The notes: generated by a model not told the origin, from the sequence alone. Positions 1 through 7,636 are shown, numbered from the stretch's first letter. The stretch: 15,605 bases of DNA from B75-G9 sp964564905 (GCA_964564905.1 CAZMCI010000024.1:1-15605); one strand, 5' to 3'. Program-made: numbers and translations.

Positions 1-419
1 CAATAGAATTCCCGGCAATTGTAATTTACCTATCAATAGTGCTTTTCATTGCTGCAATCCCGCTCGTGGCTTGGTTTACCTATTTTAACACTAAAAAGGG
101 AGGGTGCCATTCTGAAGATCACACTGTAATCCTCCTCAAGAGCGGTCCTTATGCAGTAGTGAGGCACCCTGGCACCGTCTCTTTCACCGCGTTTTTCGTC
201 ACAATACCAATAATCCTCAGCGGAGTGGCTCCTTTCACCATTTTAAGCGTAATTGCGATTGTAGAGATAATTGCTTACAATTATTACGAGTGCGTGGTGG
301 AAGAGAGAACGCTCAACATACCCAAATGGGGCGACGAATACAGGCAGTACATGAAGGAGGTCCCTAGGTTCAACATCCTCTTAGGGATTTGGAGATGGAT
401 CAAGAAGAAAAAAAGGTGA
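1..419 (+). CDS. Isoprenylcysteine carboxyl methyltransferase-like membrane protein (5' partial)
   Basis: The reading frame is open from base 3 and runs off the left edge, so the N-terminus is missing. An internal GTG at 39 lies inside a hydrophobic segment that aligns with the middle of the next gene, so it is not the real start. The C-terminal part shows the ICMT/PEMT-type signature: a TKKGG turn, GPYAVVRHP (the RHP motif for S-adenosylmethionine binding), two hydrophobic helices, then EERTLN...WGDEYRQYM and a basic tail. Members are multi-helix membrane enzymes that methylate small or lipid-linked substrates; archaeal substrates are generally unknown. The stop codon lies inside the ribosome-binding site of the following paralog, so the two are probably co-transcribed. 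The family is fairly sure; the substrate cannot be read from the sequence. Confidence 0.8.
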   Translation, partial: IEFPAIVIYLSIVLFIAAIPLVAWFTYFNTKKGGCHSEDHTVILLKSGPYAVVRHPGTVSFTAFFVTIPIILSGVAPFTILSVIAIVEIIAYNYYECVVEERTLNIPKWGDEYRQYMKEVPRFNILLGIWRWIKKKKR

Positions 420-425
420 TGTGGT

Positions 426-1085
426 TTGGCGAAGGCGAAGACGAAAGAAGAACTGGTGAGGGAACTCGCCAACAAGGTGCGGCGGGGGGAGCTCACGCCC
501 GAAGAGGCCAAGGCCGAAGTGTTGAAAGCAGGGCTCCATCACCGAAAATACGAGTGCATGTACCTCAAAATCGTGGCTTCCTGCACGGTTGTGGGGGGCC
601 TTCTCTGCTTCCTCCCATTCATAGCAAATCACACCGGATGGGCAGCATTGAATTACTTCACCCGACTTCCCGCAATAGAATTTCCGCTGGTCGTGAAAAT
701 TGCGTTTTCTGTGTTTTGCATTGCCCTCTTCGCGGCGGGTATGTATGCGATGCGCTTGAGAACCAAGAAGGGAGGAACCCGCGACGAGGACGAGCCGATA
801 ATCCTCATTAAGGAAGGCCCCTACGCAATCATTAGGCACCCGAACGTCTTGGGTTTTCTGGCGCTGTTTTCCATGTTCACCGTCGTCGCCAGCGGGACAG
901 TCCCCTTCACAGTTTTTTCGGTAGTCGGCAACGTTCTATTCTTGACGGGTTTTTATTACGAAACGAGGGGTGAGGATAAACTCAACGTGATAAAGTGGGG
1001 GGACGAGTATCGCAGATACATGAATGAGGTTCCGAGCTTCAACCTCTTTTTGGGAATCTGGAGATGGGCTAGGAGGAAACACTAA
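426..1085 (+). CDS. Isoprenylcysteine carboxyl methyltransferase-like membrane protein (paralog 2)
   Basis: This 219-residue protein is a tandem paralog of the gene just upstream. The TTG start at 426 is supported by a GGTGA element at 415-419, which overlaps the upstream stop. Residues about 6-36 form a charged helical segment (KEELVRELANKVRRGELTPEEA) resembling SHOCT-type short helices. Hydrophobic stretches follow at about 47-66, 82-105, 138-160 and 160-178. The catalytic region has GPYAIIRHP and, near the C-terminus, WGDEYRRYMNEVPSFN. These are the S-adenosylmethionine-binding marks of the ICMT/PEMT superfamily. The likely role is membrane-embedded methyl transfer to an unknown substrate. 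Only 4 bases separate it from the convergent gene downstream. Confidence 0.8.
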   Translation: MAKAKTKEELVRELANKVRRGELTPEEAKAEVLKAGLHHRKYECMYLKIVASCTVVGGLLCFLPFIANHTGWAALNYFTRLPAIEFPLVVKIAFSVFCIALFAAGMYAMRLRTKKGGTRDEDEPIILIKEGPYAIIRHPNVLGFLALFSMFTVVASGTVPFTVFSVVGNVLFLTGFYYETRGEDKLNVIKWGDEYRRYMNEVPSFNLFLGIWRWARRKH

Positions 1086-1089
1086 CGGT

Positions 1090-1584
1090 TCACGTTTCTT
1101 TGCCTGTTTTTAACCCCATCCGTTCCGGTTTGAGCCCCCCTACAAGCGCCAGACCACCGAAGATCATCAAAGCTCCCCCACCCATCGGAGTTGAGTTTAC
1201 GCCCACGCCCGGAAGGATGTTGGCCTGTTGGGGGACGCTCAAATAACCCAGAATTCCTCCTGCTAGGATCAGGGCCCCGCCAACAATCATTACCACGTTG
1301 AGGATAGTTCCCGCGTACGATGCTGGTGAAACCAATACCCCGATTGTCCCGACCAGTGCAACAATAACCCCCACCAAGACGATGTATGGGGAGACCCAGC
1401 CCTGCTCAGTCGCCAGCTCCCACCCCGAAATCGGCGACGAGATGCCAGGCGATGAAGTCCAGGGTTTTTCCCATGGCAAAAAAACCATTGCCGCCGTCAT
1501 GAAGGCGAACATCAGACAGAATACTGCCATCGCTCTTTTGAACCCGGCTGGTGTAAACTTTCTTTTCTTCAATTCCAGACCCAT
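1090..1584 (-). CDS. Four-helix membrane protein, unknown function
   Basis: I do not recognise this family. With the ATG start at 1584 the protein has 164 residues. It has a basic N-terminus (KKRKFTPAG), a first hydrophobic helix, a tryptophan-rich loop (LPWEKPWTSSPG, probably extracytoplasmic), two further glycine- and valine-rich helices, a polar loop and a last helix, ending in a lysine-rich tail. An AGGAGG sits only one base from this ATG. A TATA-like TTAAATAA about 25 bases upstream would place transcription near the ATG, so the message may be almost leaderless. An in-frame TTG at 1626 would add 14 polar residues but has no ribosome-binding site. It is divergent from the small membrane gene at 1704 and shares its R-K-[F/L]-T-P-x-G N-terminal motif. 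Confidence 0.65.
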   Translation of the reverse strand: MGLELKKRKFTPAGFKRAMAVFCLMFAFMTAAMVFLPWEKPWTSSPGISSPISGWELATEQGWVSPYIVLVGVIVALVGTIGVLVSPASYAGTILNVVMIVGGALILAGGILGYLSVPQQANILPGVGVNSTPMGGGALMIFGGLALVGGLKPERMGLKTGKET

Positions 1585-1603
1585 TCCTCCTAACCCCTGG
1601 CCG

Positions 1604-1611
1604 TTATTTAA
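1604..1611 (-). promoter_or_regulatory. TATA-like box for the four-helix membrane protein
   Basis: TTAAATAA on the minus strand lies about 23-25 bases upstream of the ATG at 1584. This is the archaeal box-A distance to a transcript starting at or near that codon. The assignment rests on sequence and spacing only. Confidence 0.35.
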
Positions 1612-1703
1612 CTTTCCCTTGGTCAAGAAAAGCTGGCGCCCCCACTACCCAACACTTTTATTCCAAAACGTGTAGAGTTCTCAAACGTGAGTGAGGTGAA
1701 TCT

Positions 1704-1925
1704 TTGGAAAAAAGTCCGAAACGAAGAAAGCTCACGCCTTTGGGATGGGCGACCGTGGCGGTTATTCTGGGGACCTTCGTGGCTTCCATTTTCCTTTGGA
1801 TATACCCGATAGTGGAAACGGAACCCATGACGGTCCTGACCCGCGTAATCCTCCTGCTGGTTGCTGTGGGGGCGGCGTCGGGCGCTGCGGTGAAACTGGG
1901 TAAAAAAAAGCTGTTCCAGGAGTAA
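1704..1925 (+). CDS. Small two-helix membrane protein, unknown function
   Basis: This 73-residue protein starts at TTG 1704, with a GAGGTGA ribosome-binding site about five bases upstream. A basic N-terminus (PKRRKLTPLG) is followed by a hydrophobic helix at about 16-35, a short acidic loop (ETEP), a second alanine- and glycine-rich helix at about 43-61, and a lysine-rich tail. It has no recognisable domain. The N-terminal motif is close to that of the divergent four-helix protein at 1090-1584, hinting at common ancestry or a shared membrane-targeting signal. The next small membrane gene follows after 36 bases, so the two probably form one unit. A TTTTA box near 1656 could serve as promoter. 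Confidence 0.65.
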   Translation: MEKSPKRRKLTPLGWATVAVILGTFVASIFLWIYPIVETEPMTVLTRVILLLVAVGAASGAAVKLGKKKLFQE

Positions 1926-1961
1926 CCCGCGTTTCAATCAAACCTAACCGCAAGGTGAGCA

Positions 1962-2210
1962 ATGAAAAGCAAAATGTCCAAGAAACGGATGGTCGGCAAA
2001 GCCGTCGGCTGGATCATCACGGGAATCTCCGCGGTATTTATAGCACTTTATTTGTTCTTTGCAATATTCAGTAACACAATTTGGGGATCGTCGCCTCCCT
2101 CGTGGGTGGTTCTGGTTTCTAACGTTGGGTTCATCTTGATGATCGTTTGGGCAATTATAATAGTGATCGGTTTGCTTTATGTGAAGTTGAGCCGGAAGTC
2201 ACGTAAATAA
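1962..2210 (+). CDS. Small two-helix membrane protein, unknown function
   Basis: This 82-residue protein starts at ATG 1962, preceded by AGGTGA at 1953-1958. A strongly basic N-terminus (KSKMSKKR) leads into a helix at about 15-37, a short loop with WGSSPPSW, a second very hydrophobic helix at about 48-70, and a basic tail (KLSRKSRK). The layout suggests both ends face the cytoplasm. No family is recognised. It follows another small two-helix gene after 36 bases and may be cotranscribed with it. The 140 bases downstream (2211-2352) hold nothing that I can identify. Confidence 0.65.
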   Translation: MKSKMSKKRMVGKAVGWIITGISAVFIALYLFFAIFSNTIWGSSPPSWVVLVSNVGFILMIVWAIIIVIGLLYVKLSRKSRK

Positions 2211-2352
2211 AAACACAGCAACACAGCGTTGGGGCTGATTAAAAGCGAATATTCTGGGAGATGCTGAGAGGGTAAAAGGAAAAGAGTAGAAGTTCGCGAG
2301 TTCGAGAGACAAAATCAAAAAATGGCCCCCCCTGCGTTTTCCCAAATCGAAA

Positions 2353-2763
2353 TTAAGCTGACTTTGTGCCGCTCCACGTGTCGAAATAACCATCAAAGCT
2401 CCAGTTTCCTGAAACCGATGACCCGTCCGCAGAAAAGGCCCCTGACCAAGAAACGAAGCCCATGGCTGCAGTTCCCTCAGCGTCTATTGCTCCTAGAGAA
2501 ACAGTACCAGTGACATCATAAGGTCCCGCGGTATCAACCGTGAACCACCCGCCTACCGTGCCAACATCCCAATTAATTGCAAATTCCCAATCATCGCTAT
2601 ACCCTTCGCCCGACCAAGTTCCAGAGTAATTCTCGGCTTCAGTCCCAGTGTACGCGCCAGGCCCCCTAGTGAGGAAGTAGACGACGAGGACTAATACGAC
2701 GATGACAATCACTATTTCACATACAATCACGACCGTGGTTATTCCTTCTTGTTTCATCCTCAC
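2353..2763 (-). CDS. Membrane-anchored, beta-rich surface protein
   Basis: The GTG start at 2763 sits four bases after a perfect GGAGGTGA, giving 136 residues; an ATG two codons later is possible. A short basic head (MRMKQEGITT) leads into one long helix (about 8-31) rich in valine and isoleucine. This resembles the N-terminal anchors of many archaeal pilin-like and secreted proteins, though no classical class III cleavage site is clear. The rest (about 40-136) is rich in G, S, T, W, Y and D, with alternating patterns typical of beta strands. A 14-residue motif occurs twice: YSGTWSGEGYSDDW at 46-59 and VSGNWSFDGYFDTW at 117-130. The likely topology is an N-terminal anchor with the beta domain outside the cell. 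Function is unknown. Confidence 0.7.
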   Translation of the reverse strand: MRMKQEGITTVVIVCEIVIVIVVLVLVVYFLTRGPGAYTGTEAENYSGTWSGEGYSDDWEFAINWDVGTVGGWFTVDTAGPYDVTGTVSLGAIDAEGTAAMGFVSWSGAFSADGSSVSGNWSFDGYFDTWSGTKSA

Positions 2764-2767
2764 TTGT

Positions 2768-2775
2768 TCACCTCC
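2768..2775 (-). promoter_or_regulatory. Ribosome-binding site fixing the GTG start of the surface protein
   Basis: GGAGGTGA on the minus strand is a full match to the archaeal anti-SD complement. It lies four bases from the GTG at 2763, which favours this start over the upstream GTG/ATG options and the ATG two codons downstream. Confidence 0.7.
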
Positions 2776-2954
2776 GGGAGAAGGAAGAGAGGGCTCGGGC
2801 ACGAAAAAACGTGGAAAAGTTTTGTTCCGTTCGTTGTGTGGGGTTCTATGTTTTCTTCCTACGATAAGGACACACGTCTAGAGATTTTTGGAGACGGACT
2901 AAGAAGAGAAAGAAACAAATAAAGTAAAACTGGTCGAGCGATTTTGCGCACAGC

Positions 2955-4340
2955 TCAGCGATACCAAGGCAAGCAGCGCGTGAAATATTCCGAGATGAAC
3001 TCCCTGAACTTCTTGTCGCGGATGAGTTTCGGCAGGCCAGATTCATCGACTATCTTGTAGCTCTTTCCGATCGCTTCAACCACGTGTTTTCCGAAAGCCG
3101 TGCGTTCTTCTATGATTCGCTTGAGGGCATCCGCGGCGTCGGTTTCTTCTCGCTCCAGCTCGAACACGGTTCTTCCCGCGGCGTCCACGTATGGCCCTGC
3201 CAGCTTTTTCTTGGATCCTAGGTGTTCGCGGATGAAGTTCTGCATGTCGAGCGTGACAGGTGGTCCGATGCGCTTCCGTACACGGGGCAGTTTCGACACC
3301 TTGAACTCGAGAAGAATACCAGCATCCGAATCGCTCCAAACATCACTCCGCAGCACATCAAACCCTGCTTGTGCGAGTCTATTCACGATCGTGCGCTGGG
3401 TCTTCCTGAGCTGGGGATACAGGACATCCGGCACGAGGTCTGGGGATTTGAACACCACGCAGAGTATTTTGGTCTGCCGCTGTCGAAGGATCTTTCGCAG
3501 TGATTGAGCGTTCAACAATTTCACTTTGTTCGGGAAGAAAAACTCCCTACGCGGCTCGAGGAAAAACTCTTGGCAAGCCCGGACGAAGATAGCAAAATTT
3601 TGCATAGAAACAGCGGCAGCCACGTTTCGATTCGGGTCCACAGGATCGATCACTATGAGCGGCTGCCCTTCAAACAGCATTTTGGGTTCGGATTCGTCGC
3701 GGTAGAAGTGCGCCGGGTCTATTACGGTACCTGGCTTCCACCTGCTCGCCGCTTCCACAAGTTTTTGGAACGAGCCATAGTGGAGCGTGAGCAACTCGCA
3801 CAAATATCCAGAGAAACCTTGGACCTTTAATTCGGCCCCATATATTCCAACACCACTCATGAATTTTTTGACGAGAAGCACTTCGTCAGCTAGCTTCGGA
3901 GTGAGTCTTTTTTCTATATACTGCTGGTGGTGAGGGGTTCGGTCGACCGCACTCTTTATCCTGGTTGGGTCGGTGATGTCATAGCAGGGAACTAGGTCTA
4001 TTTCGAATCCCTTGTGTTTCATCGTCAAATATGGATGTTCAGCAAACTTTTCTTTTCCTTTTGGACCTGCGACATCGCGTGCAACTGCAAGTCCCTGCCG
4101 CACGAGTTCTTCTCGAGAGAGTTCCTTGGGGAACCGCATGAAAATATCTATATTACGTTCGGTGCGTAGTCGTGTTCCTCTGGCAGCGGAACCCACGAGC
4201 AGGGGTTTGGCGTGTATTTTCTTTTTCGCGCAGGTTTTATTTATTCGTTGGATGATTTCTTCAGTTACTTGCTTAACGAGTTTTTTGTCTCTTTCGCTGG
4301 GTTTGATTTTTTCCAAAACTTTTTTCAGCAATTCTTCCAT
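2955..4340 (-). CDS. cca: CCA-adding enzyme (archaeal class I tRNA nucleotidyltransferase)
   Basis: This enzyme adds or repairs the 3'-terminal CCA of tRNAs from CTP and ATP. The 461-residue length fits the archaeal class I family. The nucleotidyltransferase core shows VGSAARGT (G50, S51, R54, G55), then NIDIFMRFP, then FEIDLVPCYD with the third carboxylate at D115. IKSAVDRTPHHQQY and GVYGAELKVQGFSGYLCELL-like segments (here GIYGAELKVQGFSGYLCELL, about 165-185) are hallmarks of the archaeal enzyme, and a VDPVDPNRNVAAAVS stretch follows. The oddity is N63: the first metal-binding carboxylate of the E/D-x-D pair (E59 in Archaeoglobus fulgidus CCA) is Asn, while D65 is kept. The ATG start at 4340 has a weak GAGG element upstream. 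About 190 bases downstream (2764-2954) carry no convincing gene. Confidence 0.93.
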   Translation of the reverse strand: MEELLKKVLEKIKPSERDKKLVKQVTEEIIQRINKTCAKKKIHAKPLLVGSAARGTRLRTERNIDIFMRFPKELSREELVRQGLAVARDVAGPKGKEKFAEHPYLTMKHKGFEIDLVPCYDITDPTRIKSAVDRTPHHQQYIEKRLTPKLADEVLLVKKFMSGVGIYGAELKVQGFSGYLCELLTLHYGSFQKLVEAASRWKPGTVIDPAHFYRDESEPKMLFEGQPLIVIDPVDPNRNVAAAVSMQNFAIFVRACQEFFLEPRREFFFPNKVKLLNAQSLRKILRQRQTKILCVVFKSPDLVPDVLYPQLRKTQRTIVNRLAQAGFDVLRSDVWSDSDAGILLEFKVSKLPRVRKRIGPPVTLDMQNFIREHLGSKKKLAGPYVDAAGRTVFELEREETDAADALKRIIEERTAFGKHVVEAIGKSYKIVDESGLPKLIRDKKFREFISEYFTRCLPWYR

Positions 4341-4397
4341 TTCCTCACACTCATCGATTTTTCGCCAGCCATTAAATGCTTAGTGCCAATGCTGGCT

Positions 4398-4690
4398 TTA
4401 CAAACTCTCGGTGAAAGCCACCGATTTTGAGGGGCGAAATCGCTCGATAACGTTCGGTTTTTGGGCATAGTGACAAACAGTGGCAGGTGAAGGATGAGGT
4501 CGGGACACCCCCCAACTGCAGAATTCCGAACTGCTCTGATGTAGACGGTTGTCGCATTTCCTTAGTGGTGACCTTGGAACAGCACCTGCTTCCGCTTCAC
4601 CTAGTTCGAGTCCCACTAGTCACATCTCTTTGGTAGCGACTCAGCTGAGTTGAACGGGATAAGCCGCAGACAAATCAACCAAGAATTAAA
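4398..4690 (-). pseudogene. Probable decayed 3' end of an IS605-family tnpB
   Basis: The roughly 400-base gap between cca and the DUF835 gene has no intact gene. On the minus strand it holds fragments in shifting frames that resemble the end of a TnpB protein. TGCGGCTTATC near 4669 reads CGL and is followed after a frame change by FNSAESL (compare the usual CGL..DRDFNSA..L zinc-finger end). A 72-codon frame (4398-4616) then reads VGLELGEAEAGAVP and ends KSVAFTESL, like the low-complexity tails of IS1341-type TnpB proteins. Near the end, CGGTG-GCTTT-CACCG forms a small hairpin, as expected for a right end or omega-RNA. The N-terminal catalytic part is missing. The identification comes from recalled motif patterns and is uncertain. 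Confidence 0.42.
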
Positions 4691-4748
4691 ACAAGGGGAG
4701 AAATTAGAACCGGAAGCAGTTTTAGAAGAAATTAATTGTTGAAAGAGG

Positions 4749-6272
4749 CTACGGGTGCCTTATCACCGTAGCTTCTCTCTCAAGCAAAGCCAATTTCTGT
4801 TTATCTAGGGTCCTCGGGTCAACCGAAAAAATTAATCTTCCTTGATTCACTGCAATCAACTCTCTGAGATCCTTCAAAAAAATCCATGTCTGGCTGAAGT
4901 CATTTGCCATAAGCAGATATTCAAGGCAATCCAGAAACACTGCTCCCCTTTTATTTTCATTTAAGAATTCCGAGACTGCATCGCGGATTAGGTCCAAGTC
5001 GGATGGTTTTATACTCCCAAGTTCCTCTTGTCGACTGACCCAGATGAATTTTGCATTTTTAATGGCATGACCTCTTTGCAAATTAGGGGGGTATACCGCC
5101 GTGATATAAATGCATGAGAAACCAAACTTGAGGAGATTTTCTAATGATTTGAGTAAATGTATGGGTCTCCCGAATTCTTCAATAACATATGCTCCTTCAG
5201 ACCTGAGCAGATAATAAAACTCAGGTAATTTTATAGTTTCGGGTATCCCGTCGAGCAGACCATATCTTACTAAATCCGGGTATTTCTCCAAGAGTTCTAC
5301 AAAACTTTCTGACAGAAGCTTTTTGTCTTTTTCGCCGAGCTCTCGCTCAATGAAAGGATAAACAATGCTCAATGCCGCAGAAAATTCGGAAATTATCCAT
5401 TCTGTCTTTCTGGTGGCGGGTATTCTCGTGAGTTTTTGATAAAAAGGATAAAAATCTATTTCTCCTTCTGAGCTGATCACAATATCCACCTTGCCGCTCT
5501 TCGTAAATTCCCGTTGTATCTCAGCCACGGACTTTTTCTTACATTTCATCAGCAGGGGTTCTAAGATGCCTGAGAAAAGGAGTAAAGGGAGGTAGAGAGG
5601 AAGGGCCAAGGATTTATATTTTTCGTCCATATCGGTGGAGGTCTCTTTAAAAATGTCTATTGTCTTTTTTCTGCTTACTATCGCGGCACACAAAATGAAA
5701 AGTTCTAAAGTGACTTCCGAAAGTGCTGAAAATATTTTTGGCATTTTTTTCTCATTCATCTGCTCCAAACTACTGAGAGTTGATTGAATATCTAAGCCAC
5801 CTTCATCAGTCATCTTCAAGCCTTTTAGGATAGGCTTAAACCTTTGGGTCTTTTCCTCCACTATTTTAAACCCTAAGAATGGGACGATGCGCTTTATGAG
5901 CCTGTTAATAAAATCTACTTGTGCCATTACCATCCTGATATTTCTCCTCAGTAGCACCGCAGATGGGGCAGATGGTCTGGTTACAGACGCTCGCAACGAC
6001 CGATAAAAAGAAACGGTACAATACGCCATGAAGGGAACCGATAGAGAGGCGAGAAGCCCCATGAAATAATCAAGCCATGTTAACCAAGTATCGGTGTAGA
6101 TCACCCAAGTCCAAATCCCAATCGCTCCAGTAGCCAATATCATGGCAATAAACGCGAAAAGCCAACTTCTAATTTTCATTTTTTTGTAAAGGGAAAATAC
6201 GAGAAAATCAACATAAATTGCGGCCAAGAAGCCTATGACCGCCAATATTACGCAGAGAAGATGGTAGTTCAT
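4749..6272 (-). CDS. Membrane-anchored DUF835 protein
   Basis: This 507-residue protein has three hydrophobic helices at its N-terminus (about 4-28, 37-58, 68-90). A long basic and helical middle region of unknown type follows (about 95-350), with a hydrophobic patch at 187-199 and 222-242. The C-terminal domain (about 352-500) matches the archaeal DUF835 family: EGAYVIEE, ITAVYPPNLQR, FIWVSRQE, SDLDLIRDAVSEFL, GAVFLDCLEYLL, FLKDLRELI and RLIFSVDPRTLD. DUF835 is often linked to archaeal sensor and signalling proteins, but its activity is unknown. The start ATG overlaps the stop of the upstream membrane gene by four bases (ATGA), so the two are translationally coupled. The gene is AT-richer than most of the window. 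A role in membrane-linked sensing is inference. Confidence 0.8.
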   Translation of the reverse strand: MNYHLLCVILAVIGFLAAIYVDFLVFSLYKKMKIRSWLFAFIAMILATGAIGIWTWVIYTDTWLTWLDYFMGLLASLSVPFMAYCTVSFYRSLRASVTRPSAPSAVLLRRNIRMVMAQVDFINRLIKRIVPFLGFKIVEEKTQRFKPILKGLKMTDEGGLDIQSTLSSLEQMNEKKMPKIFSALSEVTLELFILCAAIVSRKKTIDIFKETSTDMDEKYKSLALPLYLPLLLFSGILEPLLMKCKKKSVAEIQREFTKSGKVDIVISSEGEIDFYPFYQKLTRIPATRKTEWIISEFSAALSIVYPFIERELGEKDKKLLSESFVELLEKYPDLVRYGLLDGIPETIKLPEFYYLLRSEGAYVIEEFGRPIHLLKSLENLLKFGFSCIYITAVYPPNLQRGHAIKNAKFIWVSRQEELGSIKPSDLDLIRDAVSEFLNENKRGAVFLDCLEYLLMANDFSQTWIFLKDLRELIAVNQGRLIFSVDPRTLDKQKLALLEREATVIRHP

Positions 6273-6592
6273 CTGTGTCTAGCCCTCTCAACTTCTTTAT
6301 TCAGCGAATAGAAGAAGTGTCCCAAAACAAAAACTATGAGAAGCATTGCCAGAAGTGGAATCCAATAGTTTGCATAATAGGAGTATTCAACTTTCCCCCA
6401 AACTGACCATAATGCTCCCGTAAACACCAGGATTGAAACTGTAGCAGCAACAAAGATTTTCCACACTCTTGCGCCTTGGACGAGCCGGACAATCCTTAGA
6501 GAATACACTATTAGAATGATCATTGACACAATTGCTATTGCCCAGTTAATCCCAACCAAAACAGAGGATAACGTTCCACTGTATTCTATCAT
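6269..6592 (-). CDS. Three-helix membrane protein coupled to the DUF835 gene
   Basis: This 107-residue protein has hydrophobic helices at about 10-32, 43-65 and 75-95, and a charged C-terminus (NKEVERARHR). I recognise no family. The three-helix layout and aromatic-rich loops (WGKVEYSYYANYW) are similar in style to the N-terminal membrane part of the DUF835 protein whose start overlaps its stop codon. This suggests the two proteins may assemble in the membrane. The ATG start at 6592 has only a weak GGTG element nine bases upstream. It is the first gene of the unit and is divergent from the transposase. The 129 bases between them are very AT-rich and should hold its promoter. Confidence 0.65.
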   Translation of the reverse strand: MIEYSGTLSSVLVGINWAIAIVSMIILIVYSLRIVRLVQGARVWKIFVAATVSILVFTGALWSVWGKVEYSYYANYWIPLLAMLLIVFVLGHFFYSLNKEVERARHR

Positions 6593-6721
6593 CGGAGTTA
6601 CACCACTAAAATCTTATGTACGTACAATTTAATTTTAGTTGGGAAAGTTCTTATATCCCGTGACTTCCCATTCTGAACAAAACTGTCTTAATTTGGTTCA
6701 ACTTTTCTCTGACCGAACAAC

Positions 6722-7633
6722 GTGGGCGGTTCTGAAGCATTGGGATTAGTCGTGGTTTTCTTCAACACCGCCAACCAGGTAGAAAACAGTTTGAACCGCG
6801 GGAAAGTCCCCCAACGAAAGCGTGCAACCGAGATGTTAGAAAATGCGCTGAGAAGGAGACAACTCATGAATTCCGAGAAACACCCGCACTTCAACACCAT
6901 CTTAAAGTATTTCAACGATCCGCGCCTCGTTCCGATCCTGACAAATTTAATTCAGCTCTCAGCGTTGCCGTTGAGGGGCTTAGAGCACACATTTGCGGTG
7001 GACGCAAGCGGACTCAGCAGTGCCTTCTACTCGCGCTGGCTCGACTACAGGCTCAACGGCGACAAGCGGGTCCGCGACTGGCTTAAGGTTCACCTCATCT
7101 GTGGGGCGAAGACAAACATAGTTACGCACGTCGTAATCACGGACGGCCAAAAAGCTGACTCTCCTCAGTTTCCAGAGCTGGTTAAGGAAACAGCCAAGTT
7201 CTTCGAAATAAAAGAAGTTTGCGCGGACAAGGGATACTCAAGCAGGGAAAACCTGCAGATCGTATGGGAGCTGGGCGGGATCCCCTACATTCCTTTCAGG
7301 TTAGGCTCAACTGGAAAGAGCAGAGGACACAAAGCTTGGAGGAAAATGTACCTTTGGTTCCAGCTCCACCGGGAGAGGTTCATGGAGCGGTACCACCAGC
7401 GGAGCAACGCGGAATCCACGTTCAGCATGCGCAAGCGCAAGTTTCAGAACAAGCTGATGCTCAGGAAGGAGGTGGGTCAGGTCAACGAGGCTTTGGCCAA
7501 AATCCTCTGCCATAATATCTGTGTACTCATTCAAGAGACCCATGAATCGGGTTTAAAAATTGACCTGCCCGAACTTGCCCATAATGTCCTCGACTTGCAC
7601 ATAAAGTCGGTAAAAATTCTAGAAAAGATTTAG
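6722..7633 (+). CDS. DDE transposase, IS4/IS5-like, probably 5'-truncated
   Basis: This transposase of an insertion sequence has the DDE catalytic triad. The first Asp is in FAVDASGLSS (D about 94), the second in VCADKGYSSREN (D about 163), and the Glu is in RSNAESTFSMRKRKF (E about 230). PHFNTILKYFNDP and VNEALAKILCHNICVLIQE are typical of a transposase group common in methanogens and related archaea. Relatives usually carry about 60 or more extra N-terminal residues. Here the frame begins at GTG 6722 after an in-frame TGA at 6710, with no ribosome-binding site, so the 5' part is probably lost or scrambled. I could not find matching terminal inverted repeats in the flanks. It is therefore likely an immobile remnant with an intact catalytic core. 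Family rank (IS4 or IS5) is uncertain. Confidence 0.8.
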   Translation: MGGSEALGLVVVFFNTANQVENSLNRGKVPQRKRATEMLENALRRRQLMNSEKHPHFNTILKYFNDPRLVPILTNLIQLSALPLRGLEHTFAVDASGLSSAFYSRWLDYRLNGDKRVRDWLKVHLICGAKTNIVTHVVITDGQKADSPQFPELVKETAKFFEIKEVCADKGYSSRENLQIVWELGGIPYIPFRLGSTGKSRGHKAWRKMYLWFQLHRERFMERYHQRSNAESTFSMRKRKFQNKLMLRKEVGQVNEALAKILCHNICVLIQETHESGLKIDLPELAHNVLDLHIKSVKILEKI

Positions 7634-7636
7634 TTT

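Noticed and set aside
2848..2922. 24-codon plus-strand frame starting MFSSYDKDTRLEIF
   Set aside because: It has only a poor ribosome-binding site and no homology I can recognise; it is too short to support.
4590..4622. Possible tRNA T-arm (GTTCGAGTCC) in the gap after the DUF835 gene
   Set aside because: The flanking bases do not pair as a T-stem, and no D-arm, anticodon arm or acceptor stem could be assembled on either strand.
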